Shown: in pieces, positions 52,651 through 62,468 of the stretch | Layout of the letters: each line of letters begins with the position of its first letter | Numbering within the stretch: the stretch's first letter is position 1 | NCBI RefSeq assembly: GCF_001027285.1 | Contig: NZ_CP011509.1 | Location: 2,674,501-2,738,500, forward strand | Reading direction: 5' to 3' | DNA: 64,000 bases | Source of the DNA: Archangium gephyra | Lineage (GTDB): Bacteria > Myxococcota > Myxococcia > Myxococcales > Myxococcaceae | The notes under the pieces: generated by a model | What the model saw: only the letters and a program-made list of their open reading frames with translations | What the model was told of the DNA's origin: nothing | Databases searched by the model: none | Translations under genes and position numbers: made by a program

Positions 52651-54855
52651 ATGAACAGGGCGAGCGAGCCTCCCGCCGATTCCAGCACGATGGACGCCTT
52701 GCTCCCCGCGTCCCTCCTGGACGTCATCACCGAGGGCGTGACCGTCTTCGACGCGGACGGGCGCTTCACCTACCTCAACACCGTGGCGGAGCGGGTGCTC
52801 GGGGCCTCGCGCGAGCAGCTGCTCGGACGGCGCGTGGGCGAGGTGTATCCCGACTTCCGCGAGACGCCCCTGGGCTCGGCCGCCCAGCGCTCCCTGACGG
52901 AGCGTGTCCCCATCACCGTCGAGGCCTTCTATGGCCCGCAGGGCGTCTGGCTCGAGGCGAGCATGGTGCCGCATGGCCGCCACCTGGTGGTGCTGCTCCG
53001 GGACGTGACGGCACGCCGTCAGGCGGAGCAGGCCCAGGAGAAGAGCGCCAGCCGGCTGTCGCTGTTGCAGGAGATGACGGCGAAGCTGTCCGCGGCCGTC
53101 TCCACCGAGGAGGTGGGCGCCGTCCTCGTGCGCGGCGCCAAGGAGGCGACGGGGGCCGAGCTGGGCTGGGTGGGCCTGGTGGAGCCCGAGGGGCGGGCGC
53201 TGCGGATGGTGGCCTGTGAGGGCGTCCCCGTCGAGCTGAAGCTCCAGTACGCCCGGCTCCCGCTCGATGCGCAGCTGCCCCTCACCCAGGCCTTCGTCAC
53301 CGGGGAGTCCGAGTGGCTGGGCTCGCTCGCGGACTTCGAGGCCCGCTATCCCCACCTGGTGGAGTTCGTGCGGGCCTCTCCCAGCCAGGCGGGTGCCTAT
53401 GTGCCCATGCGCGCCAAGGACACGTCCCTGGGTGCCATCACGCTCGCCTTCGCGAAGCCCCGCACCTTCGACGAGGCGGACCGCGGCTTCATGATGGCCC
53501 TGGCGCACCAGGGCGCGCTCGCGTTCGACCGGGCCCGGCTCTTCGATCGGGAGCAGGCCGCGCGCGCCGAGGCCGAGTCCCATGTGAAGGAGCAGGTGCG
53601 CGCGCGCCAGGAACTGGAAGCCGTGGCGTCGCGGCAGCGCTTCCTCTCCGAGGCCAGCACGCTGCTGGCCAGCTCGCTCGACTACTCCACCACGATGGAG
53701 AGCCTGGCGCGGCTGGTGGTGCCCAGACTCGCGGACCTGTGTGCGGTGGACATGCTCACCGCCGAGGATCGCGTGGAACATCTGGCGCTGGCTCATGCGC
53801 ACCCCGAGCGGTTGGACCTGGCACGGGAGATCATCCGCCGCAATCCCATCGACCTGAGGGCCGAGCGCGGAGCGGGCAGGGTGCTGCGCACGGGCCAGCC
53901 GGAGTGGGTAGCGGACGTCTCCGACGAGCAGCTCGCCACCCTCGCCCGGGCTTCCCCGGTGCTGTCGATGCTGCGGGAGCTCGGCATCCGCTCGTTCCTC
54001 TGCGTGCCACTGGTGGCCCGTGGACGGGTGCTCGGCTGTCTCTCCCTGCTGCAGACCACGAGCCAACGGCACTACGCCGAGGCGGACCTGCGGCTGGCCG
54101 AGGAGCTGGCGCACCGGGCCGCCCTCAGCGTGGACAACGCGCGCCTGTACCGCGAGGCCCAGGAGGCCATCCGCCTGCGCGACGAGTTCCTCTCCATCGC
54201 CAGCCACGAGCTGAAGACGCCCCTCACCTCGCTGCGGTTGCAGCTCTCCCTGCTCGAGCGGCTCATGGGCGCGGAGGTGCTGGCGCGGCTCGGCGGCAAG
54301 CTGGAGGGGGCGCACCGCCAGGTGGACCGGCTCGCCAGCCTCGTCACCACGCTGCTGGACGTGAGCCGCATCGCCACCGGGCGCATCAGCCTGGAGCTGT
54401 CCGAGGTGGACTTCACCCTCGCGGTGCGCGAGGCCCTGGAGCGGTTGCGCGAGGTGTTCGCCCAGGCCGGCTGCACCGTGACGCTCCAGGCGTGGGGGCC
54501 GGTGGTGGGGCGGTGGGACGCGCTCCGGTTGGATCAGGTCATCGTCAACCTGCTCACCAACGCGGCCAAGTACGGGCAGGGCCGGCCCATCACCGTCCGC
54601 GTGGAGGCGGACCGCGAGCTGGCCCGGCTCACCGTGCGGGACGAGGGCATCGGCATCGCCGCCGAGGCCCTGCCCCGGCTCTTCGGGCGCTTCGAGCGCG
54701 CGGTGAGCGTCCGGCACTACGGCGGCCTGGGGCTGGGGCTCTACATCAGCCGGCAGATCATCGAGGCGCTCGGCGGACGGGTGAGCGTGGACAGCCGCCC
54801 GGGCGAGGGCGCCACCTTCACCGTGGAGCTGCCTCGCGGAGGCCCCCGCCCCTGA
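52651..54855 (+). CDS. PAS-GAF-GAF hybrid-less sensor histidine kinase
   Basis: 734 residues: PAS (about 18-125), coiled-coil linker, two GAF-type domains (145-305 and 345-495), phosphoacceptor H519 (IASHELKTPL), HATPase with NLLTNAAKYG, DEGIGI and 'YGGLGLGLYISRQIIEALGG'. No membrane helix, so it senses an internal cue. No response regulator is adjacent. Its last 38 bp overlap the 3' end of the convergent large gene. Confidence 0.92.
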   Translation: MNRASEPPADSSTMDALLPASLLDVITEGVTVFDADGRFTYLNTVAERVLGASREQLLGRRVGEVYPDFRETPLGSAAQRSLTERVPITVEAFYGPQGVWLEASMVPHGRHLVVLLRDVTARRQAEQAQEKSASRLSLLQEMTAKLSAAVSTEEVGAVLVRGAKEATGAELGWVGLVEPEGRALRMVACEGVPVELKLQYARLPLDAQLPLTQAFVTGESEWLGSLADFEARYPHLVEFVRASPSQAGAYVPMRAKDTSLGAITLAFAKPRTFDEADRGFMMALAHQGALAFDRARLFDREQAARAEAESHVKEQVRARQELEAVASRQRFLSEASTLLASSLDYSTTMESLARLVVPRLADLCAVDMLTAEDRVEHLALAHAHPERLDLAREIIRRNPIDLRAERGAGRVLRTGQPEWVADVSDEQLATLARASPVLSMLRELGIRSFLCVPLVARGRVLGCLSLLQTTSQRHYAEADLRLAEELAHRAALSVDNARLYREAQEAIRLRDEFLSIASHELKTPLTSLRLQLSLLERLMGAEVLARLGGKLEGAHRQVDRLASLVTTLLDVSRIATGRISLELSEVDFTLAVREALERLREVFAQAGCTVTLQAWGPVVGRWDALRLDQVIVNLLTNAAKYGQGRPITVRVEADRELARLTVRDEGIGIAAEALPRLFGRFERAVSVRHYGGLGLGLYISRQIIEALGGRVSVDSRPGEGATFTVELPRGGPRP

Positions 54856-57800
54856 GGTCGTTGCCGAGGGCCTCGGCCTCGCGGACGAAGCCCGAGAGCC
54901 CGCGCGTCCGGGCGTCCTCCTCCAGGACTTTCAAGCGCTGCCAGGCCAGGGGGAGCCGGCCCCAGGCCCGTTCCGCCTCGGCGAGCGCCAGCCGGGCCTC
55001 GTACTCCAGCGGGACGAGCCCGGTGCGTCGTGTCTCGGCGAGCACCGCCTCCAGCCGTTTCACCGCCTCGCCGTGCCTGCCCTCCGCGGTGAGCACCCGC
55101 GCCGCCATCAAGGCCGAGCCGAGCCGCGTCTGGACATGCTGGCTCCGGGCCGCGAGGGCTTGCGCCCGGGCGCTCGCCTCGCGGGCCAGGGCGGGCTGGT
55201 TGCGCGCCAGGTGCACCAGGGCCAGGGCGGTGTGGGCCTGGGCCTCTCCATCCGGCAGTCCCAGGCCGCGCAGCGTCTCCACCGCGGCGAGCAGCGGCTC
55301 CAGTGCGGCCTCCGGCCTGCCTTCCTCCACCGCGAGCAGCCCGAGCGCCACCTGCGTCTCGGCCACCTCGCTGCGGCCCTCCAGCTTGTGGCGCAGGCCC
55401 AGGGCCTCCTCGTACTGGCGGCGCGCGCTCACCAGGTCTCCCTCCAGCAGCGCCACCTGCCCGGAGCCCTGGAGGAGGTAGGCGGTATAGCGGTCGTCCT
55501 GGGTCTGTCGTGACAGGGTGAGCCCCTCCGCGTAGTGGCGCCGGGCCTCTTCCGGGTGGCCCTCCTCCAGCGCGAGGTTGCCCAGCGTCCACAGCCCCAC
55601 CACCAGGGCATAGCGGTAGCCCGTCTCCCGGCTCAGGCGCACGCCCTCTTCCGCGGGTTTGCGCGCCCGGGCCACGTCCCCGCGCATCAACCGCAGCTGC
55701 GCCAGGTTGCTGAGCGTCAGCCCCTCGGTGCGCCGGTCGTTGATGTCCCGCTGGATGGCCAGCGCCTGCTCGAAGAGGGGCTCGGCCTGGGCCAGTTCGC
55801 CCTGCATGAGCAGGGTGTCGGCGATGTTCTGCTGCGCCAGGGCCACGCCGCTGCGGTGGTCGATGTCCTTCCAGATGCGCAGCGCCTCGGAGAAGACGCG
55901 CTTGGCCTCCTCGTAGTTGCCCTCCTCGTAGGCGACGTTGGCCAGGCGGTTGAGCGTGTCGCCCTCGGAGCGCGGGTCTCCGGCGTCGACGAAGATGCGC
56001 AGGGCCTGCTGGCAGGCGGTGGTGGCATCCGCGTGGTGGCCCAGCCGCAGCAGCGCGTTGCACTGCGCCAGCCGGGCGCGGCCCACCAGCAGGCGCGAGC
56101 CCCGCTCGGTGCCCTTGCGCACCGCGCGCGCGGCCAGGGGCAGCACCCCCTTGTAGTCGGAGAGGCTGTGGCGCACCTGGGCCTCGGCGAGGTCGATGCG
56201 CTCGTCCTCGCGGGTGGACGGGGCCATCTGGCGCAGCGCCGCGAGGGTGACGAGCGCGTCACGTCCCTGGCCGCCCGAGGCCTGCGCGCTGGCGAGCCGC
56301 AGGCCGTGGTCGAGGTCATCGGGGAAGAGGGCGGAGAGGGTGCGGTAGCTGTCCACCGCCTTGGCCCAGTCCTTCTCCATCTCGTGGAGGCGGCCCTCCA
56401 CCAGCAGCTGCTCCTCGCGGGACAGGCCCTTGGCGAGCGCGAGCGCGCGGCTGGCGGCCTCGAGCGCGCGCGTGTCGTAGCCGAGCACCGCCCAGGTCTC
56501 CGCGAGGGCGGAGTGGGCCAGGGCGAAGCGGGGGTCCGCGGCGAGGGCCTGGGTGAAGAAGTCCCGGGCCTTCAGCGGCTCGGAGGCGCGCAGCCGGGCG
56601 AGGCCCTCGGCGTAGAGGCGCAGCGCGGTGGCGTTGGCGGGCAGCGCGCCCGTGGTATGTCCGGCGTCCGCCGTGGGGCCGAGCCTTCCGCGGAGCTGGT
56701 CGCCCATGCGCGCGACGAGCTCGAGGATCTCCGCCTGCGTTCCGTTCTCCCGGAGCATGGCCACCTCCTCGCCGTTGGAGGCGTCCTGCAGCCGGAGCAC
56801 GAGGCTGAGCCTGCCGCCCATGTCGTCCGTCATGGCCAGGTAGGAGCCGAGCACCACCATGTCCACGCCGAGGTGGGAGCGGATGCGGTGGAGCGTGTCC
56901 GGGGCGAGGCTCTCGCTGTCGGCGAGGGACAGCTCGCGCTTCATCCGCACGACGGTCTCGCCCGACACCAGGCGGAGGTCCTCCCTCACGGTGAGCTCGG
57001 CGGTGAGCATCTCGGAGAAGGCGGTGGACAGCCAGGAGACCTCGGCGCGTCCGGAGAGGTTCTTGAAGCCGAGCACCGCCACCGCGCGGCGCGGCGTCAC
57101 CTGCCGGGGCCCCGGGCCGGAAGCCGAGGGCGAGAGGCTCCACGTGCGTGCCGCGTAGCCGGCCAGCGCGGCGAGCACGAGCGCGCACAGCACGAGCAGC
57201 ACCGCGGGCACCCGCCGGCTCCGCTCGGGCCGTCCGGGAATGGTGGGGATGGCGGGCAGCGAGGGGCTCGAGAGGGTGATGCGCCGGGCCTTGGCCGTGT
57301 CCTGGGGCGCCACCAGCGGCGCCTTTCCCACCACGCCCACCTCGCACACCTCCACCGGCTCCTCCACCCCGGCCAGCAGGTAGAAGCCGTGGGCGCGCCA
57401 TGACAGCCCCGGTCCCGTCCCGCTGGTGCCCACGACGGCGCGGCGGGCGATGTCGAAGGCGGCGCGCGACATCAACGTCTGTCCGCCATGGGCCAGCGGC
57501 ATGATGCGGGCGGCGATCAGCTTGGTGAGCCCCTCCACGTCCACGGGCTTGGCGCCCTGGGCCACCAGGTGGGGCGGGTTCTCACGCAGCACCACCTCGC
57601 CCAGGTGGATGCCCGCGCGCGCCTGGAGCTTCACTCCCTGCTCCCGCTCCAGCATCGCGAGCCGCTCGTGGTAGGCGAGCGCGTAGCGGGTGGCGTCCAC
57701 CGGCCGCTCGAAGAGCAGCAGGAAGCCGTCGGTCTTGTCGATCTCCTGTCCGCCGTGAACGTGCAGCAGCTCGCGGGCCAGTTGATCATGCCGGGCGAAG

Positions 57801-58729
57801 AGCTCGGCGGCGCGGGCGTCGCCCAGGGACTCGACGAGCCGGGTGCTGTCGGTGAGGTCCAACAGCAGCACGGTGCGGATGGCGACGCTCGGCTCGTCGA
57901 GCGGACGGGGCACCCCGCTGGGCTGCACGAGCGTGCGGACCACCTCGCGGGCGCTGGTGAAGCGCTTGCGCGGCAGCGGATCCATGCAGCGGCGGATGAC
58001 CACCTCCCAGCGGTGGGGCAGGCCCAGCCCCTGCGAGGACGCCGAGCCGCGGCGCAGCAGCTCGAGCAGGGCCATCGTCTCGGAGTCCGGCGAGGACAGC
58101 GCCCCCGCGAGCAGCTCGAGCAGGATGAGCCCCAGCGAATAGAGGTCCGAGGCGCTCGTGGGCTCGGTCCCCTGGTGCCGCTCGGGCGCCAGGTGGAGCG
58201 CGGTGGCTGGGGGGTTCGCGCTCTCCCAGCCCCAGGCGGGCGCGGCGAGCACGGCGCGTGTCCCCTCCGGCGCCGGGATGAGCATCACCCGGGCGCTGCG
58301 AAGGTCTCCATGCACGAGGCCCGCGTCGTGAAGCGTGGCGAGGCCCTCGCAGAGCTGGCGCGCCAGGGGCAGTGCCTCCTGGGGAGTCAGCGGGCCGCTC
58401 TGGCGCAGCCGCTCCTCCAGGCTCTCGCCCTCGAGCCGCTCCGTGGCGAGGAAGGACAGCTCCACGCCGGACACCTCGTCGTGGTGGCGGCCGACCTCCA
58501 GGATGCGCTGCACGTGGGGACTCACCACGTCCCGGGCCCGGTGCAGCTCGTGCTCGAGGCGCTCCAGCGACGCCAGGTCCCCTCTGCCCGTGCGGACCAG
58601 CCGCACCGTGACGTGCTGCTGGCGCTCCTCGTCGAGCGCCTCGTACGTCTCGTCCCGCCCCACGGGGGTGATGGACCGCAGCAGCTTGTAGCGGCCGACG
58701 AAGCGCCGCTCGCTACCAGAGGAGGTCAT
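54818..58729 (-). CDS. Pseudokinase - class III cyclase - TolB-like/TPR signalling protein
   Basis: 1303 residues from ATG 58729 (MTSSGSERRFVGRYKLL); a frame to 58822 is open but without a ribosome site. Modules: kinase-like (about 10-280) with degenerate key residues (VTVRLV for VAIK, HGDLRSARV for HRDxKxxN, no DFG); class III nucleotide cyclase (about 295-470) with both metal aspartates (LLLDLTDST, EIDKTDGFLLLF); a membrane helix near 520-540; a TolB/FlgO-like domain (VAVLGFKNLSG, 'LGVDMVVLGSYLAMTDD'); and a long series of TPRs (about 720-1290). The kinase part should bind rather than phosphorylate; the cyclase may be active. Role unknown. Confidence 0.88.
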   Translation of the reverse strand: MTSSGSERRFVGRYKLLRSITPVGRDETYEALDEERQQHVTVRLVRTGRGDLASLERLEHELHRARDVVSPHVQRILEVGRHHDEVSGVELSFLATERLEGESLEERLRQSGPLTPQEALPLARQLCEGLATLHDAGLVHGDLRSARVMLIPAPEGTRAVLAAPAWGWESANPPATALHLAPERHQGTEPTSASDLYSLGLILLELLAGALSSPDSETMALLELLRRGSASSQGLGLPHRWEVVIRRCMDPLPRKRFTSAREVVRTLVQPSGVPRPLDEPSVAIRTVLLLDLTDSTRLVESLGDARAAELFARHDQLARELLHVHGGQEIDKTDGFLLLFERPVDATRYALAYHERLAMLEREQGVKLQARAGIHLGEVVLRENPPHLVAQGAKPVDVEGLTKLIAARIMPLAHGGQTLMSRAAFDIARRAVVGTSGTGPGLSWRAHGFYLLAGVEEPVEVCEVGVVGKAPLVAPQDTAKARRITLSSPSLPAIPTIPGRPERSRRVPAVLLVLCALVLAALAGYAARTWSLSPSASGPGPRQVTPRRAVAVLGFKNLSGRAEVSWLSTAFSEMLTAELTVREDLRLVSGETVVRMKRELSLADSESLAPDTLHRIRSHLGVDMVVLGSYLAMTDDMGGRLSLVLRLQDASNGEEVAMLRENGTQAEILELVARMGDQLRGRLGPTADAGHTTGALPANATALRLYAEGLARLRASEPLKARDFFTQALAADPRFALAHSALAETWAVLGYDTRALEAASRALALAKGLSREEQLLVEGRLHEMEKDWAKAVDSYRTLSALFPDDLDHGLRLASAQASGGQGRDALVTLAALRQMAPSTREDERIDLAEAQVRHSLSDYKGVLPLAARAVRKGTERGSRLLVGRARLAQCNALLRLGHHADATTACQQALRIFVDAGDPRSEGDTLNRLANVAYEEGNYEEAKRVFSEALRIWKDIDHRSGVALAQQNIADTLLMQGELAQAEPLFEQALAIQRDINDRRTEGLTLSNLAQLRLMRGDVARARKPAEEGVRLSRETGYRYALVVGLWTLGNLALEEGHPEEARRHYAEGLTLSRQTQDDRYTAYLLQGSGQVALLEGDLVSARRQYEEALGLRHKLEGRSEVAETQVALGLLAVEEGRPEAALEPLLAAVETLRGLGLPDGEAQAHTALALVHLARNQPALAREASARAQALAARSQHVQTRLGSALMAARVLTAEGRHGEAVKRLEAVLAETRRTGLVPLEYEARLALAEAERAWGRLPLAWQRLKVLEEDARTRGLSGFVREAEALGNDLRGGGLREAAPR

Positions 58730-58898
58730 CGGAGCCATTCCAGACGCCGGGGGGGGAACCGTGGCGGATTGTGCCACACGCCCTCCAGGAGGCGATCTCC
58801 GGTTGGCTTCATCGCGAGGCATTACGGACAGATGACTGGAGGGAAACGTTCTGGGTGGAATTCCACCTGCGATGAACGGGCGGAGGCCCTCTCCCGAG

Positions 58899-60344
58899 CT
58901 ACGGCTGTTTCGGCTTCAAGATGTCCCACATGAAGACGAGTATCAGGGGAAAGCACGTGAGCAGCGGGTAGAACAAGAAGGAGAACAGCAGGCCGGGCAT
59001 CACGGTGATGCCCCTGTTCTTCGTGTAGCTCATGCTGGTCCAGGCCAGGAGCGCGTACCCGACGTACGAGAGGGGATGGCCTGGAAATGGCCCGGCAAAC
59101 AGGGCGGACGAATAGAAGAGGGCCGCTCCGCCGGCGATGCCCAGCCGGAACCTGTTGTCCTGGAACCAGCTGTTCCCGGGTGGGTGGGAATGCACGAGGG
59201 GATGACTCTCGGGCGAGTGGCTGTCTCCTGCGGGGCGAGGCTGCTGGAGGACGTCGTGGAGGGTGGGGGGTGGTTGGGGCACCACGAGGTACTGCTTCCC
59301 AGACTGGAAGACGAGCTCCCGTCCGGTGCTCCGGCCACGATGGAGTCCGGTGAGCGGCCAGAACCGCCCGTCCCGGGCGCGGGTGAGCTCCCGCAGGGCG
59401 TGCTCGAACTCGCCGGGAGGAAGTTGCCGCAGGTGCTCGACCAGGGACTCCAACGGCCGCAGCTCCGCGGGCAGGAGCTTCAGGACAGGGACGCCCAGGA
59501 GTTTCAGGCAGACGTCGAGAAAGGTGCGGTGGCGCGTGGGGAGGAGGGTGGCTCCATGGGGCCCGAAGACGCCCAGCCCCCACCGCTCGGGGCTCGGGTG
59601 GTTCACGTGACGGCAATATGCCGGGCTGGTGGCCACGGCGTTCGCCTGGGGCTGCCCGTGCGTCATGTTCACGGTCCGCAGGCAGAGCCGGAGCAGGGAC
59701 GTCAAGGTCTTGGAGTAGGAGAGGGAGAAGAGGGTGAGCCCCATCCTCTTCACATGGAGACCGATCCACCCGGGCAGCAGGATGACGGCCTCGGGCTGGA
59801 GCGCGGCGAGGGGCAGCTGGACCGGGTCTCCGAACCAGGGCCGCCAGAGCAGCCGGTTCGGTGTGAGCCAGACGCGCCCGGGCGAGGTCCAGGAGAGCAT
59901 CCAGTCCTCGAAGAGCACGGGGTCGTCCGCGCCAGGCGGCCGTGGAGGGAGTGCGAGCGTCAGGGTTTCCAGCCCGCTCAGCGCCTCCGCGAGGGAGGCT
60001 CCATTCTGGAGGGGGGCCTGCGCGAGCCGTTTGTGGGCCAGGGCCTCCAGCTTGACGCGCTGGGTGCGCAGCTCCTGGAGGACGCGGAGCCCGGGGTGCT
60101 CCCGGGGCCACTGCTCCCGGCGGGCGCGGTGCTCCACATAGGCGAGCACCTCGGTGAGCTCCGCCTCGTGCTCCCGTGTTTCCTTCAGGAGCTCGGGTTG
60201 GCCGCGCAGCGCGCTCTGCCAGCGGAAGGAGGAGAGTTGCTGGATGAGCCGGGTGTAGCGCTCGCGGGCCCGCTCGAGGTGCTCCCAGCGGCCCTCGAGC
60301 TGGCGGCGCAGGGACTCGAGTGCTGGGGGCGTCGGCGCGGACAT
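58899..60344 (-). CDS. Uncharacterised membrane protein with coiled-coil N-terminus
   Basis: 481 residues from ATG 60344; a further ATG at 60377 is in frame. I do not recognise the family. Visible parts: a helical N-terminus (about 5-115) rich in Arg/Glu/Leu; a middle region with 'WMLSWTSPGRVWLTPNRLLW', which resembles a PH/GRAM-like strand pattern; and a C-terminus with two or three hydrophobic segments ('GIAGGAALFYSSALFAGPF', 'GLLFSFLFYPLLTCFPLILV'). Probably inner-membrane associated. It diverges from the radical-SAM gene 70 bp away and may share its control region. Confidence 0.75.
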   Translation of the reverse strand: MSAPTPPALESLRRQLEGRWEHLERARERYTRLIQQLSSFRWQSALRGQPELLKETREHEAELTEVLAYVEHRARREQWPREHPGLRVLQELRTQRVKLEALAHKRLAQAPLQNGASLAEALSGLETLTLALPPRPPGADDPVLFEDWMLSWTSPGRVWLTPNRLLWRPWFGDPVQLPLAALQPEAVILLPGWIGLHVKRMGLTLFSLSYSKTLTSLLRLCLRTVNMTHGQPQANAVATSPAYCRHVNHPSPERWGLGVFGPHGATLLPTRHRTFLDVCLKLLGVPVLKLLPAELRPLESLVEHLRQLPPGEFEHALRELTRARDGRFWPLTGLHRGRSTGRELVFQSGKQYLVVPQPPPTLHDVLQQPRPAGDSHSPESHPLVHSHPPGNSWFQDNRFRLGIAGGAALFYSSALFAGPFPGHPLSYVGYALLAWTSMSYTKNRGITVMPGLLFSFLFYPLLTCFPLILVFMWDILKPKQP

Positions 60345-60414
60345 GACAGGGATTGTGCCATACGTACGGACCCGCATTGGCGCGAGGGGAGGGCTCCCCT
60401 ATGCTGCCCGGCCG

Positions 60415-62283
60415 ATGAAGGTCGCGCTGGTCGTGATGCCGCTGGCGGCGGTCCACCGCCCGAGTCTCGCCGCGGGCCTGCTCCAGGCCGCCGTGAAGGC
60501 CCGGGGCATCGAGTGCCAGACGAAGTACTTCAACGTGACGCTCTGGAAGATGCTGGGAGCGGAGGCCTACCGCTTCTTCTGCCATGAGGCGCCCATGACG
60601 GCGCTGGCCGGGGAGTGGGCCTTCGCGCAGGCCTTCCACGGGCGGCGCGAGGGCGCGCGGGAGGCCTACGCGCGCGAGGTGTTGGACCATCCGGTGTGGG
60701 GCATGCCGCACGCGCCGCGTGGACACGTGTGGGCGCTGGAGGAGGTGGCGCCGGCGTTCCTGCGCGTTGCCTTCGAGTCCTGCGACTGGGGCCAGTACGA
60801 CCTGGTGGGCTTCACCAGCACCTTCGAGCAGACGATGCCCTCGCTGTGCCTGGCGCGGATGATTCGCGAGCGCTACCCGAAGGTGAAGCTGGTGGTGGGC
60901 GGCGCCAACTTCGAGGCGGGGATGGGCCGGCAGTACCTGGAGCAGTACGGCTTCCTCGACTACGTGGCCACGGGCGAGGCGGACGTCTCCTTTCCCCAGC
61001 TCTGCGAGCACCTGCGCGAGGGCCGCGGCGAGGTGCCTCCGGGCTTCCTCTACCGGGAGGGAGACGCGGTGCGCGAGTCGCCCCGGCGCAAGGAGCCGGG
61101 CTACGCGAACCTGGACGCGCTGCCGACGCCCGACTACGAGGACTTCTTCCACCTGGTGCGCACGAGCGCGCCGGAGCTGGCGGCTGGAATGTGGCTGCCG
61201 CTGGAGGCCTCGCGGGGCTGCTGGTGGGGCGAGCACTCGCACTGCACCTTCTGCGGCCTCAACGGCGAGGCGATGACCTTCCGCCGCAAGAGCTGGCGGC
61301 GCGTGGTGGACGAGCTGGAGGAGGTGGGCCGGCGCCATGGCGCCACGCCCGTGCAGTACGCCGACAACATCCTGGCGATGGACTACTTCAAGGACCTGCT
61401 GCCCCACTGGGCGGGCCAGCCGGTGCGCACGGAGAAGTTCTTCGAGATCAAATCCAACCTCAAGCGCCGGCAGGTGCGGCTGTTGCGCGAGGCGGGCATC
61501 ACCCGGGTGCAGGCCGGCGTGGAGACGCTGGCGGACGGGACGCTCAAGGTGATGCGCAAGGGCGTGTCGGGCGCGCAGAACGTGGCGCTGCTGCGCTGGT
61601 GCCAGGAGTCGGGCGTGGACTCGCTCTGGAACGTCATCTACGGCTTCCCTCGCGAGGACGTGGACGACTACGCGCGCACGCTCGCGCTCCTCCAGAAGCT
61701 GGGGCACCTGCGGCCTCCGGACCTCTGCTCGCCCATCCGCATGGACCGCTTCAGCCCCAACCACGCGGGCTGGCGGGAGCAGGGCTTCACCGGCATCCGG
61801 CCCATGCCAGCCTACCGGCACGTCTTCGCGCTGCCCGAGGCGACGCTCCACGAGCTGGCCTACTACTTCGACTACGAGCACCCCCGCTTCGACGAGGTGC
61901 TCGCGCGGGGCGCGCAGCTCCAGTCCTTCATCCACCAGTGGCAGGAGCGCCACCGGCGGCGGGAGAACGGAGAGCTCGCGGTGAGGCCGCACTGGCAGGG
62001 AGGTTTCGTGCTCGTGGACAGCCGCTTCAACCTCCCGCCCGCCAGCGAGCGCCTCGCGGAGGCCACGGTGTCGCTGCTGCTGGCGTGTGATGCGCCCGTC
62101 TCGCGCGAGCAGGCGCTGCGGACGGCGGCGGAGGCCACCGGTGCCTCGAATACCGGGGCGCTGGAGCGGGAACTGTCCCGGCTGCTCGAGTGGGGCATCA
62201 TCGCCAGCCTGGGCTCGCTGCTGGTGACGCTGGCGATGCTTCCGGAAGGACTGCGGACGGAGCGGCTCGCGAGAGCCCACTGA
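60415..62283 (+). CDS. RiPP maturation radical SAM / B12-binding protein (rSAM_ocin_1-like)
   Basis: 622 residues from ATG 60415 (MKVALVVMPLAAVHRPSLAA). N-terminal cobalamin-binding-like Rossmann region (about 1-215; 'DLVGFTSTFEQTMPSLCLAR', VVGGANFEAGMG), then a radical SAM core whose cluster motif is C269-x7-C277-x2-C280 (SRGCWWGEHSHCTFCGLNGE). This spacing and the following MTFRRKS are the hallmark of the peptide-modifying TIGR03975 group, thought to methylate carbon atoms of ribosomal peptides. First of four closely spaced genes; 17 bp before a small ORF with a strong ribosome site. Confidence 0.9.
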   Translation: MKVALVVMPLAAVHRPSLAAGLLQAAVKARGIECQTKYFNVTLWKMLGAEAYRFFCHEAPMTALAGEWAFAQAFHGRREGAREAYAREVLDHPVWGMPHAPRGHVWALEEVAPAFLRVAFESCDWGQYDLVGFTSTFEQTMPSLCLARMIRERYPKVKLVVGGANFEAGMGRQYLEQYGFLDYVATGEADVSFPQLCEHLREGRGEVPPGFLYREGDAVRESPRRKEPGYANLDALPTPDYEDFFHLVRTSAPELAAGMWLPLEASRGCWWGEHSHCTFCGLNGEAMTFRRKSWRRVVDELEEVGRRHGATPVQYADNILAMDYFKDLLPHWAGQPVRTEKFFEIKSNLKRRQVRLLREAGITRVQAGVETLADGTLKVMRKGVSGAQNVALLRWCQESGVDSLWNVIYGFPREDVDDYARTLALLQKLGHLRPPDLCSPIRMDRFSPNHAGWREQGFTGIRPMPAYRHVFALPEATLHELAYYFDYEHPRFDEVLARGAQLQSFIHQWQERHRRRENGELAVRPHWQGGFVLVDSRFNLPPASERLAEATVSLLLACDAPVSREQALRTAAEATGASNTGALERELSRLLEWGIIASLGSLLVTLAMLPEGLRTERLARAH

Positions 62284-62300
62284 CAACGAAGGGAGGGGAG

Positions 62301-62468
62301 ATGTCGAAGCAGACGAGGTACCTGCTGACGGTGGACTCGGCGACGGGGACGGCGGTGAAGCTGGAGCGCCTGGGAGAAGCGGGAGACCTGACCGAGGTGC
62401 CCTTGAGCTCGCTCTCGCTGGCGCCCGCGGGCGTGCCGGGGGCGGCGCCCATGGCCGCGGGGGGATGA
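62301..62468 (+). CDS. 55-residue leader-like ORF, possibly frameshifted into the next frame
   Basis: Start ATG 62301 follows GGAGGGGAG. The product begins MSKQTRYLLTVDSATGTAV, continues with 'LERLGEAGDLTEVPLSSLSL' and ends in a Pro/Ala/Gly run at a TGA. A run of six G (62459-62464) lies just before the stop. One extra G would join this frame to the next ORF, whose protein reads as a natural continuation (AAGG then MMMPMAF). It is either a separate small gene or the N-terminus of one longer protein. Position beside a RiPP radical SAM enzyme makes a precursor role possible but unproven. Confidence 0.6.
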   Translation: MSKQTRYLLTVDSATGTAVKLERLGEAGDLTEVPLSSLSLAPAGVPGAAPMAAGG

